This document shows, in pieces, positions 17,546-25,100 of a stretch of 64,000 bases of DNA. Position 1 is the first letter of the stretch. Every line of letters starts with the position of its first letter. The DNA comes from JAWXUU01 sp044426085 (lineage in GTDB: Bacteria; Bacillota; Clostridia; Christensenellales; CAMQZB01), in assembly GCA_044426085.1 (NCBI GenBank), contig JAWXUU010000006.1, positions 66,411-130,410 of the forward strand, given 5' to 3'. Position numbers and translations under genes: made by a program. The notes beneath the pieces were generated by a model. That model saw only the letters and a list, made by a program, of their open reading frames with translations. It made no database searches and had not been told where the DNA came from.

Positions 17546-17577
17546 AAAAAGAGCGACCTTTTTGTTCGCTCTTTTTT
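17546..17577 (+). terminator. Rho-independent terminator after spoVG
   Basis: Stem AAAAGAGCG / CGCTCTTTT with an 11-base loop, followed by a T run. The A run on the other side also lets it work for the converging lipoprotein gene. Confidence 0.85.
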
Positions 17578-17652
17578 GTTGCCATTTTGGCTGTTTTTTA
17601 GTTGTTTTTTTGTTGTTTTTAGTTATTTTTTAGCTGAAATACCGCGTTTTGA

Positions 17653-18327
17653 TTACGCTTTTTTTGATTCTTTTGCGATGTTGTTTTCAATTTCGCCGTT
17701 TTGTTTTTCGCCGTTTTCACCGTGTGGTCTTGCGGGTCTTTCACCGTGTGGTCTTTCAGGTCTTTCAGGTCTTTCGCCCCTTTCGCCGTGTGGTCTTTCG
17801 TGTTTTTCAGGTCTTTTTTCATCGATACCTTCAGCGTTTGGATCTTGAGTTTTTTCAGGTTTTGCCTTTTTTCCAATTGCTTCTTTTGCGACGATTTTGC
17901 CACGGGCTTTCAGCATGTTTTCATCTTGCATTTCGCTTTGAATACCATCTTCTGGCATAATTCCATCTTCAGGCATGATTTCTTCTGGCATGATTCCGTC
18001 TTCTGGCATAATTCCATCTTCCGGCATGATTCCATCTTCAGGCATGATTTCGTCTTCCGGCATGATTTCTTGGTTTTCATCGGCTGAAAGTTTATATTCT
18101 TCTAGTTTTTCACGCACATCGGAAAGTGATTTTTGAGTTTCACTTGGCAAGTCTTCGAAGATATCAATCAGTCTGTCTGCTTCCATTTTCACCGCTGTTG
18201 GTGCGGAATTTTCCCAATCGAATTTGTCGAACTCGGTTTTGAATTCCCCTTGAGTCATGTCGCTAGTACAAGCGACGCAGGTTGTGATTACGGCAATCGC
18301 AAGAATAATTGCAACGAATTTTTTCAT
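17653..18327 (-). CDS. Repeat-rich secreted lipoprotein of unknown function
   Basis: The protein has 224 residues. The N-terminus MKKFVAIILAIAVITTCVAC is a lipoprotein signal with a near-consensus lipobox ending at Cys 20, so it is probably anchored outside the membrane. A helical domain of about 70 residues follows. Next come seven units of a 6-residue repeat (IMPEDG and variants, encoded by 18-bp tandem repeats, about 17945-18065), then an Arg/Pro/Glu/Gly/His-rich tail with PHGER and RPERP repeats. I recognise no enzymatic domain. RBS GGAGG is 9 bases from the ATG at 18327. Repeat number probably varies between strains. Confidence 0.75.
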   Translation of the reverse strand: MKKFVAIILAIAVITTCVACTSDMTQGEFKTEFDKFDWENSAPTAVKMEADRLIDIFEDLPSETQKSLSDVREKLEEYKLSADENQEIMPEDEIMPEDGIMPEDGIMPEDGIMPEEIMPEDGIMPEDGIQSEMQDENMLKARGKIVAKEAIGKKAKPEKTQDPNAEGIDEKRPEKHERPHGERGERPERPERPHGERPARPHGENGEKQNGEIENNIAKESKKA

Positions 18328-18441
18328 ATGTTTTCCTCCATTTTTGTTTGAAAATATTCTTTCCAAACACGATAAATTTTATCCGCAATCAAAATTTTTG
18401 GCTGTGCGGTTTGTTTGCTTTGCCAAAAATTTATTTCGCAA

Positions 18442-18470
18442 GCATATTTTTTGCACTATGCTCATATTTT
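18442..18470 (+). promoter_or_regulatory. Sigma-E-like sporulation promoter for yabPQ
   Basis: GCATATT (18442-18448), a 14-base spacer and CATATTTT (18463-18470) resemble the mother-cell sigma-E pattern (ATATT, about 14, CATAnnnT). The predicted start is 25 bases before the yabP ATG. B. subtilis yabP is sigma-E controlled. Confidence 0.5.
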
Positions 18471-18501
18471 ATTCTATACGCAAGTGATTTTGGAGAAATT
18501 T

Positions 18502-18768
18502 ATGAACGCAAACAACGAAACAACCAATTCAACATTTTATATCGAGAACTTGAAAAAAGGAACTGCGACGGGTGTGCTTGAAGTTATCAGCTTTTCGCCC
18601 ACCGAAATTTTGCTTAGGATTGAAAGTGGCAAAATGGAAATTTGTGGGAGCGCACTTGAAGTTAAGGCTTTCAACACCCAAACGGGGGAGCTAGCTTTTG
18701 AAGGGGGAATAACTTCCGTTGCGCTTAAGCAAAACAAAACTTCCTTTTGGGAGCGGATTTCCAAATAA
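18502..18768 (+). CDS. yabP: YabP/YqfC-family sporulation protein
   Basis: The protein has 88 residues and is soluble. The pattern SFSPTEILLRIESGKMEICG, then a short strand and LAFEGGITSVAL near the end, matches the YabP/YqfC family, small beta-rich proteins needed for spore cortex or coat assembly in the mother cell. The ATG at 18502 was chosen for its GGAG at 6 bases; the longer frame upstream covers the promoter. Its stop overlaps the next start (TAATG), and that next gene looks like yabQ, which is the known yabPQ order. Confidence 0.8.
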   Translation: MNANNETTNSTFYIENLKKGTATGVLEVISFSPTEILLRIESGKMEICGSALEVKAFNTQTGELAFEGGITSVALKQNKTSFWERISK

Positions 18769-19016
18769 TGGATTACATCCTTTTTGAAACGCAATCAAAC
18801 TTTGCTCAGCTTGTTTGCTTTTCTTGTTGCGGGGGAGTTTTCGGCACGCTGTCAAGGCTTTTCAATAGGAAAAATTCAATCGCCATTTCAGCGGTCACCT
18901 TTTTTCTTCTAGCAATCAGCGTCGTTACCTGCTCCGCCTTTATAAATAAATCCCACGTGGGATATCAAACGTTTCTTGTGCCACTTTTGGTTTTCTTCAC
19001 AATAAAAAATGCGTAA
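18768..19016 (+). CDS. yabQ: YabQ-like spore cortex membrane protein
   Basis: The protein has 82 residues, short for the family, with three hydrophobic segments (about 8-25, 38-55, 62-78) and LSRLFNRKNS between the first two. YabQ is an outer-forespore-membrane protein needed for cortex formation. The call rests on the membrane layout and on its TAATG overlap with yabP; the sequence match itself is weak. A hairpin terminator follows at once. In Bacillus divIC comes next; here an ftsB/divIC-like gene is found 23 kb away. Confidence 0.65.
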   Translation: MDYILFETQSNFAQLVCFSCCGGVFGTLSRLFNRKNSIAISAVTFFLLAISVVTCSAFINKSHVGYQTFLVPLLVFFTIKNA

Positions 19017-19055
19017 AAACTCCCCAAGCTACCGAAACGCTTGGGGAGTTTTTTT
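19017..19055 (+). terminator. Rho-independent terminator after yabPQ
   Basis: Long stem ACTCCCCAAGC / GCTTGGGGAGT with a loop of about 8 bases, followed by seven Ts. Confidence 0.9.
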
Positions 19056-19345
19056 GGGCGGCGGTGGTCGACTAGATACAAAATTCTGCACCACTTAAAT
19101 AATTAAAAATTAAAAATTAAAAATTAAAAATTAAAAATTGTGGTAAGGCATGGGCTTCGCCCTATGCATTCAATATTAGATAAGAGAAAAGGAACGTTAC
19201 CTTCAACAAGTGCCGTTCCTTTTAAAATTCCCAAATAATAGTATGCACGAGCAACGCGAGTGCTTTACCACAATTTTTAATTTTTAATTTTTAATTTTTA
19301 ATTCGAGTGGCAAAGCCACTTGTATCTAGTCGACCAACGCCGCCC
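19056..19345. repeat. Cloverleaf-type intergenic repeat, copy 7, with long outer inverted repeat
   Basis: The core (19101-19302) has heptads, a left GGCATGGGCTTCGCCC arm, central GGAACG..CGTTCC, a right GAGCAACGCGAG arm, TACCAC and heptads. Outside this lies a further imperfect inverted repeat, GGGCGGCG...GTCGACTAGATACAA (19056-19082), mirrored at 19320-19345. The mirrored end contains the stop region of the MFS gene. Confidence 0.85.
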
Positions 19346-20646
19346 TAATCATTCACTTCCCCGTGTTTTACTTGGCTCATTGTTATGAGGGCTAGAACGG
19401 TGAAGACTACTGCGTATGGGAAAAGCACTGAATAGTCGGCGAAAGTTCCGCTTGATGTGAATTTTTGGTTGACTTCACCCATGTATCCGATGAGCGCGCC
19501 CGACAAGATTGGCGTAACGATTTGGGCAGACATGGAGAAAGTGTAGTACATACCCGTATATTTGCCAAGAGTTTTACCCTTTGACATTTGCACCACCATT
19601 GGGAGCGAGTTCACGTTGATAGCCGCCCAGCCAAAGCCCGCAAGGACGAACGCTGGAGTTATCAAAAATGAAGTGTTTTCGTTTAGGAACATTGGGATTG
19701 CAAACGCAATGCCAAGCGTTATCACACCCGCGATGATAGTTTTTTTGCGACCTAGTTTTGTTGCGACGTTTCCGATTGGGATAAACGCAACAAGTGCCGC
19801 AACGTTTGCCACAATCAGTGGAGAGGCAAACGAGCCGTCGGTGAGTCCGAGTTCTAGTTCGGCATACATTGAATAGCCTGTTGTTACAGCGTTATACGCC
19901 ATGAACCAGAAAAGAATTGACATCAAGATAAACAAAAGCGACCTTTTTTGCTCTTTTGAAAGGTTATCGTTGCCTGTTTCTTCGCTTGCGAGTTCTTCTT
20001 CCGTTTTGAAAACGCCGTTTTGTTTTTCATATTCCGCTGTTTGAGCGTGGCAGATTTCCAAAAGTTTGTTTTCTTTCACGGTGAGCACCATAACGATGAT
20101 ACAAATCAGCATGAGCACAGCAACGCAAAGGAAAATCGGCATATAAACACCGTCTTTATATATAAAAGTTATAAGTCCCAAAATGATTGTTCCGCCGATT
20201 GTGCCCATAAGGTTTATAATCGCGTTACCCTTAGAACGAAGGTGTGGCGGAGTTACATCCGGCATGAGCGCAACTGCGGGCGAGCGATATGTGCTCATCA
20301 CCACAAGGATTGCCATTATCGCAAAGAAGAACATCAAAATTGAGTTTGCGGAAACTGAAATCGGAACAAACACAATGAAAATCACCGCAAAGATTGTGCC
20401 GATGACAACAAACGGCATACGCTTGCCATAAGGCGTGGAAACCTTGTCGGATATCGCACCAAAAAGTGGCATAAGAAAAACAGCAAGCACGTTATCAATT
20501 GCCATAACCATACCTTTTATCGTTTCTGAAAGCCCGAATTCGTTCACCAAAATTTTCGGAACAATTCCATCATACAACTGAGAAAACATCGTGATGCTCA
20601 TAAACGCAAGCCCAACGAGCAATGTTTGTTTCACATTAAGTTTCAT
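19345..20646 (-). CDS. MFS transporter (sugar-carrier-like)
   Basis: This inner-membrane secondary transporter has 433 residues and about 12 hydrophobic helices. After TM1 there is QLYDGIVPKILVNEFG, and between TM2 and TM3 the MFS loop motif appears as GAISDKVSTPYGKRMPF, which is typical of the GPH/SLC45-type sugar carriers. The central cytoplasmic loop (about 190-245) is long and acidic. A second loop, GNVATKLGRKKTI, starts the C-terminal half. The substrate is unknown; an oligosaccharide is likely. RBS AAGGAG is 6 bases upstream, with a good promoter behind it. Confidence 0.85.
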   Translation of the reverse strand: MKLNVKQTLLVGLAFMSITMFSQLYDGIVPKILVNEFGLSETIKGMVMAIDNVLAVFLMPLFGAISDKVSTPYGKRMPFVVIGTIFAVIFIVFVPISVSANSILMFFFAIMAILVVMSTYRSPAVALMPDVTPPHLRSKGNAIINLMGTIGGTIILGLITFIYKDGVYMPIFLCVAVLMLICIIVMVLTVKENKLLEICHAQTAEYEKQNGVFKTEEELASEETGNDNLSKEQKRSLLFILMSILFWFMAYNAVTTGYSMYAELELGLTDGSFASPLIVANVAALVAFIPIGNVATKLGRKKTIIAGVITLGIAFAIPMFLNENTSFLITPAFVLAGFGWAAINVNSLPMVVQMSKGKTLGKYTGMYYTFSMSAQIVTPILSGALIGYMGEVNQKFTSSGTFADYSVLFPYAVVFTVLALITMSQVKHGEVND

Positions 20647-20696
20647 TTTAAACTCCTTTACCTTATAATTTTTCTGTCTTTTTATTACATCTTTTT

Positions 20697-20725
20697 ATTA
20701 TACACTACTGTGTTGGGTTTTGCAA
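20697..20725 (-). promoter_or_regulatory. Sigma-A-type promoter for the MFS gene
   Basis: On the minus strand, TTGCAA (20720-20725), 17 bases, TATAAT (20697-20702), about 50 bases before the ATG. Confidence 0.75.
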
Positions 20726-20790
20726 TAGGAGGAATGTAAAATCCACCTAAAATTTTTAGGAATACCGTATGTTTAGGTGGTGGATTTTAT

Positions 20791-21022
20791 AATTAAAAAT
20801 TAAAAACAGGCTTCGCTCTGCGAGCTCGATAAAAATTGAAAATTGTGGTAGGCACTCGCGTTGCTCGTGCATGCTATTATATTTGAAAATGGAATAGATA
20901 CGTTATTTGTTGATAGCAATGCTCTTTTCCTATTATATATAATTGAAAGCACGAACGAAGTGAGTGCATTACCACAATTTTTAATTTTTATCGAGCTCGC
21001 AGAGCGAAGCCTGTTTTTAATT
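20791..21022. repeat. Cloverleaf-type intergenic repeat, copy 8
   Basis: The satellite module CAGGCTTCGCTCTGCGAGCT is present on the left and its reverse complement on the right, enclosing the GTGGTAGGCACTCGC...TACCAC core. The right flank (21022-21060) carries TTGTATCTAGTCGAC, as in copy 7. The left flank (20738-20790) contains an inverted repeat CCACCTAAA...TTTAGGTGG. Together these fill most of the 559-bp gap. Confidence 0.88.
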
Positions 21023-21122
21023 CGAGCGATACAAATTTTTGTATCTAGTCGACAACCGACGCCTAAATTCCACATATTATTCCCAAAATTGCTGTTTTGG
21101 TGGATTTTAAAAGGTTCTTTTG

Positions 21123-21152
21123 TTGACAAACAAAGGGATACTAGGGTATACT
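21123..21152 (+). promoter_or_regulatory. Promoter for rplI
   Basis: TTGACA (21123-21128), an 18-base spacer and TATACT (21147-21152), 53 bases before the ATG. Confidence 0.7.
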
Positions 21153-21205
21153 ATCTAAAAGAGTAATTTCAAGGTGGGGATTTACTGCCGTTTGGAGGAA
21201 AATAT

Positions 21206-21658
21206 ATGAAAGTTATATTGCTAAAAGATGTGAAGGGCGTTGGCGTTCAAGGTGAAGTGAAAGAAGTTGCCGTTGGATACGGTCAAAACTTCCTTATCAA
21301 GAAAGGTCTTGCCAAATTGGCGACTGCTGAAGGCATTCACACTGCAAAAGCACAAAAAGATGCTGCAGCACACAGAAAACAAGTGGAAATTCAAACAGCG
21401 CAAGAAAACATGCGTAAACTTCAAGGCACAGAAATCAAACTTACCCTTAAAGCTGGCGCGTCTGGCAAAGCGTTTGGTAGCATTTCTTCAAAAGAAGTGG
21501 AATCTGAACTTGCTAAGCTTGGATATTCTGTCGATAAGAAAAACATTTCTATGGACGCAATCAAAACTTTCGGCACTTTTGAAGCGCAAGTCAAACTTTA
21601 CACTGGCATCGTTGCCACAATCAAAATTATTTCTGAACCAGACCTTATTACGAAATAA
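21206..21658 (+). CDS. rplI: 50S ribosomal protein L9
   Basis: It is a structural protein of the large subunit that binds 23S rRNA. The protein has 150 residues. MKVILLKDVKGVGVQGEVKE and GYGQNFLIKKGLA form the L9 N-domain signature. A long connecting helix (about 45-75) and the C-domain with GKAFGSISSKEV follow. RBS GGAGG lies 8 bases upstream. In many Bacillota rplI is followed by dnaB; here typA follows after a partial repeat copy. Confidence 0.97.
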   Translation: MKVILLKDVKGVGVQGEVKEVAVGYGQNFLIKKGLAKLATAEGIHTAKAQKDAAAHRKQVEIQTAQENMRKLQGTEIKLTLKAGASGKAFGSISSKEVESELAKLGYSVDKKNISMDAIKTFGTFEAQVKLYTGIVATIKIISEPDLITK

Positions 21659-21718
21659 TTTCGAAGTGAATAATTGAATATTTATAAGCACCCTGCGTTT
21701 TAGCGGGGTTGTTTTTTG

Positions 21719-21812
21719 AAAGTAAAAGGTTAAAGTGAAAAGTGAAAAGTGTCGCTAGCGTAGCGTACGCCTGAAAGTGTGGTAATGCACTCGCGTTGCT
21801 CGTGCTTTCAAT
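21719..21812. repeat. Partial intergenic repeat, copy 9 (left arm only)
   Basis: GTGAAAAGT heptads replace the AATTAAA type, followed by the satellite CGCTAGCGTAGCGTACGCCT and one arm, GTGGTAATGCACTCGC...GTGC, TTCAATT. There is no central hairpin or right arm. Confidence 0.75.
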
Positions 21813-21870
21813 TTTTAAGCCTTTTTGCATTAACAAAAAAAAGAAAATAATTTAATAAAAGGAAAAATAT

Positions 21871-23682
21871 ATGACAAGACAAGATTTAAGAAACATCGCG
21901 ATTATCGCGCACGTAGACCATGGCAAGACAACATTGGTTGATGAGATGCTCAAACAAGGTGGCATTTATCGCGAAAATCAAGCGACTGAAGAGCGCGTTA
22001 TGGATAACAACGCACTTGAAAAAGAACGCGGTATCACTATTCTAGCAAAAAACACATCGATTTTTTATAAGGACATTAAAATCAACGTTATCGACACACC
22101 AGGACATGCCGACTTTTCCGGCGAAGTTGAACGTGTGCTTAAAATGGTTTCAGGCGTTTTGCTTTTGGTTGACGCAGCGGAAGGCCCTATGCCACAAACC
22201 CGTTTTGTTTTGTCAAAAGCGCTAGATCTTGGACACAAAGTTATCATCGTTGTGAACAAAATCGACCGTCCTGACGCTCGCCTTTCTGAAGTTCAAGATG
22301 AAATTTTGGAACTTCTTTTCGACCTTGGCGCAAGCGACGACCAAATTGAATCGCCAATCGTGTTCTGTTCTGGCAGACACGGTACTGCTTCGCTTGATTA
22401 TAACAGTCAAGCGGAAGATTTGACTCCACTTTTCGAAAAAATCATTTCTTATATCGAACCACCTGAAGGTGAAATCGAACAGCCACTTCAACTTTTGGTT
22501 TCTGCAATCGATTATAACGAATACGTTGGCAGAATTGGTATTGGCAAAATTGAAAGGGGTACAATCAAACTCAATCAAGAAGTTTCAATCTGCAACCACC
22601 ACAACGCTGACATTTCTTATAAGGGCAGAATTCAAACGCTTATGGAAATTGAAGGGCTTGGAAGAAAGAACGTTGAAAGCGCAGACATGGGCGACATCGT
22701 TTGTATTTCTGGTATTGAAAACATCTTTATCGGCGACACAATCACAGCGACAACTTGCGTTGAACCTGTGGAATTCGTGAAAATTGGCGAACCTACTGTT
22801 GAAATGACATTCTCTGTTAATGACAGTCCGTTTGCGGGCAGAGAAGGTAAGTTTGTAACAACGCGCCAACTTCGTGCAAGACTTTTCAAAGAACTTTTGA
22901 AAGACGTTTCTCTTCGCGTTTACGAAACTGAATCTGCAGATTCTTTCCGCGTTTGCGGTCGTGGCGAAATGCACCTTTCTATTCTTATCGAAAACATGCG
23001 TCGTGAAGGCTTCGAGTTTTCTGTTTCTACACCAAAAGTGCTTATGAAAGAAAACCTTGGTGTTATGCAAGAGCCGTTTGATAAGCTTGTTGTTGACGTT
23101 CCAACGCAATATTCTGGCGCTATCATGGACAAAATGGGTAAAAGAAAAGGCGAACTTTTGAACATGAACCCAGGCGAAACGCGTATCAAAATGGAATTCC
23201 TTATCCCATCGCGTGGACTTTTTGGTTACAGATCAGAATTCTTGACTGACACAAAAGGTGAAGGCATCTTGAGTTCGGTTTTCTCTGATTATATGCCTGT
23301 GAAAGGTGACATCGTGAGAAGAAGTGTCGGCTCGCTTATCGCTTTTGAAGCGGGCGAAGCAAACACATACGGACTTCACAACGCGCAAGACCGTGGACAA
23401 ATGTTCATTTCTCCGCAAACAAAAGTTTACGAAGGCATGATCGTGGGCGTTGCGCCAAAAGCGGGCGACCTTTCTGTCAACGTATGCAAGAAAAAACAAG
23501 TTTCAAACATGCGTGCTTCAGGCTCGGACGAAACTCTTCGCCTTATCACTCCAAAAAATCTTTCGCTTGAAGAATGCCTAGAATTCCTTAACGACGACGA
23601 ACTTTTGGAAGTTACTCCACTCACATTAAGAATCAGAAAAAGAATTCTGAACAAAGGTGCTAGGGAGAGAGCTAGTAAGTAG
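21871..23682 (+). CDS. typA: Translational GTPase TypA/BipA
   Basis: This ribosome-binding GTPase is involved in 50S assembly and stress adaptation. The protein has 603 residues, full length. The G domain shows AIIAHVDHGKTTLVDEML (G1), ERGITI (G2), DTPGHADF (G3) and NKIDRPDA (G4). Domain II, the EF-G-like domains (GRGEMHLSILIENMRREGFE) and the TypA-specific C-terminus (SSVFSDYMPVKGD, NAQDRGQMF) follow. AAGG is 9 bases before the ATG. It reads away from rplI on the same strand, with 212 bases between them holding a repeat fragment. Confidence 0.97.
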   Translation: MTRQDLRNIAIIAHVDHGKTTLVDEMLKQGGIYRENQATEERVMDNNALEKERGITILAKNTSIFYKDIKINVIDTPGHADFSGEVERVLKMVSGVLLLVDAAEGPMPQTRFVLSKALDLGHKVIIVVNKIDRPDARLSEVQDEILELLFDLGASDDQIESPIVFCSGRHGTASLDYNSQAEDLTPLFEKIISYIEPPEGEIEQPLQLLVSAIDYNEYVGRIGIGKIERGTIKLNQEVSICNHHNADISYKGRIQTLMEIEGLGRKNVESADMGDIVCISGIENIFIGDTITATTCVEPVEFVKIGEPTVEMTFSVNDSPFAGREGKFVTTRQLRARLFKELLKDVSLRVYETESADSFRVCGRGEMHLSILIENMRREGFEFSVSTPKVLMKENLGVMQEPFDKLVVDVPTQYSGAIMDKMGKRKGELLNMNPGETRIKMEFLIPSRGLFGYRSEFLTDTKGEGILSSVFSDYMPVKGDIVRRSVGSLIAFEAGEANTYGLHNAQDRGQMFISPQTKVYEGMIVGVAPKAGDLSVNVCKKKQVSNMRASGSDETLRLITPKNLSLEECLEFLNDDELLEVTPLTLRIRKRILNKGARERASK

Positions 23683-23722
23683 GCGATGGTTGTCTAGATA
23701 CAAATTTCTGCACCACTTTGAA

Positions 23723-23898
23723 AAATTAAAAATTAAAAATTAAAAATTAAAAATTAAAAATTGTGGTAAAGCACTCGCGGTGCTCGTGCAATCTATATTT
23801 AAAATGATAATGGGAGCGTTACTTGTTAATAGTAACGCTCCCATTCTAATTTCAAATATAATAGCATGCACGAACAAAGTTAGTGTTTTACCACAATT
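23723..23898. repeat. Cloverleaf-type intergenic repeat, copy 10
   Basis: Five left heptads, GTGGTAAAGCACTCGC arm, central hairpin GGGAGCGTTAC...GTAACGCTCCC, right arm ending TTACCACAATTG with no heptads. The left flank CTAGATACAAATTTCTGCAC repeats that of copy 7. Next to it, 23943-23971 holds a GAAGGT/ACCTTC stem; 23972-24082 is AT-rich with nothing recognisable. Confidence 0.88.
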
Positions 23899-24082
23899 GT
23901 GACCTACTAAATGATAAGTATTTTACAAATTGATATTAAAAAAGAAGGTCAGACGCATCCAACCTTCTTAAGATGCAATCTAAGATTTAAATAAAATCAT
24001 AAATATACATCGCACTTACATATATATATTAACATATTTGTTATAATTATGCAATACTTTTATTAGTTATTTAACTAAATTT

Positions 24083-25072
24083 CTAGCTATTTTTGACAAA
24101 TAATCGCAACTCTTGTATTTTTTTCTTACTTTGAGTCCCTATACATCTAGTATATTCAGAAAATGGTAAAATGTTGTACAATCTAACTGCTATCGCTTCA
24201 TATTTATTTATAAATGTCGCTACTTCTGTTTTTGACACACCTAATTTTCTTAGCATCATAACAATAAAGATTATGTAATCTATCGAATATTCAAAATCTA
24301 TCATTGAAATATTAGTATCTTGTTCGACACTCTTTTTTACTGATTTATCAATTGATGCCGACCTAAATCTTCCGTCATAGACAACGCCATTATGAGCTAC
24401 TGCATTTCTTAAATCTTTTAAAAAGAATATATATCTGTGAAGTAATTCACCATTTGAATTATTGACTTTATTTATATGCAATTTTTCTGATATATCTAAT
24501 TTTAAAACTGGCTTAAGTGCTAAAATAAAATTACCAAATTCGCCAAGTGTTAAGACTTCGAAAATTGCCCATATTGGGATATCTTCATTTTGTTTATTGA
24601 CAAAATTGCATATAATTTTATTTCTTGCAGAATACTTTTCCTTTATTACAGCATATATCCTTTGTTGAAGATTAACCTTTTTTTGCTGAATGGCTAATGA
24701 TGCTTTATCATTTAAGCCATTTCTTCTTGCGTAAAAATAGTTGTTTAGAGCAATATGTTCTACTTTTTTTAAACTAGAATCATTTGTATAGTCTAGGATT
24801 TCACACAATGCAACATTCTTTATCGCTGTTTCAATAAACATGACCTTACTATATAATAAATCCTTTAATGAATTATCAAAATCAGTGATAGCTATTAGTT
24901 GATTGATATCCGTTATTTTTAAATGATTTTTGCTGTTATTATAAAATCGATATCCCTTAAATGAATGATAATACCCATTGTTTGTGAGCCACGATTTATT
25001 TTTGCTCCAGATGTCTATCCCGTGTCTATCCCTCAGATGCTTCATCAATGAATTTATTGATTTATACTCCAT
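24083..25072 (-). CDS. Abi-family (AbiD/AbiF, Abi_2) abortive-infection protein
   Basis: This is a predicted phage-defence protein of 329 residues. The N-terminal LTNNGYYHSFKGYRFYN matches the family's GYY...GY motif. A long helical region follows, and near residue 215 is RNAVAHNGVVYDGRFR, an Rx4H HEPN-type ribonuclease motif seen in Abi_2 proteins. Known members act by halting the infected cell; the trigger and target here are unknown. AGGAG is 7 bases before the ATG. It is visibly more AT-rich than its neighbours and stands alone between typA and nrdJ, which suggests horizontal acquisition. Confidence 0.82.
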   Translation of the reverse strand: MEYKSINSLMKHLRDRHGIDIWSKNKSWLTNNGYYHSFKGYRFYNNSKNHLKITDINQLIAITDFDNSLKDLLYSKVMFIETAIKNVALCEILDYTNDSSLKKVEHIALNNYFYARRNGLNDKASLAIQQKKVNLQQRIYAVIKEKYSARNKIICNFVNKQNEDIPIWAIFEVLTLGEFGNFILALKPVLKLDISEKLHINKVNNSNGELLHRYIFFLKDLRNAVAHNGVVYDGRFRSASIDKSVKKSVEQDTNISMIDFEYSIDYIIFIVMMLRKLGVSKTEVATFINKYEAIAVRLYNILPFSEYTRCIGTQSKKKIQELRLFVKNS

Positions 25073-25100
25073 ACAATACTCCTAGCTTATTTAAGCAATT

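Noticed and set aside
18950..18963. ATCCCACGTGGGAT palindrome as a third parS site
   Set aside because: It shares only the CCACGTGG core; the flanks do not match TGTTNCACGTGNAACA, and it lies inside yabQ.
23943..23971. GAAGGT...ACCTTC stem as a terminator of typA
   Set aside because: It lies 260 bases past the stop, beyond a repeat copy, and lacks a T run; left as an unexplained stem.
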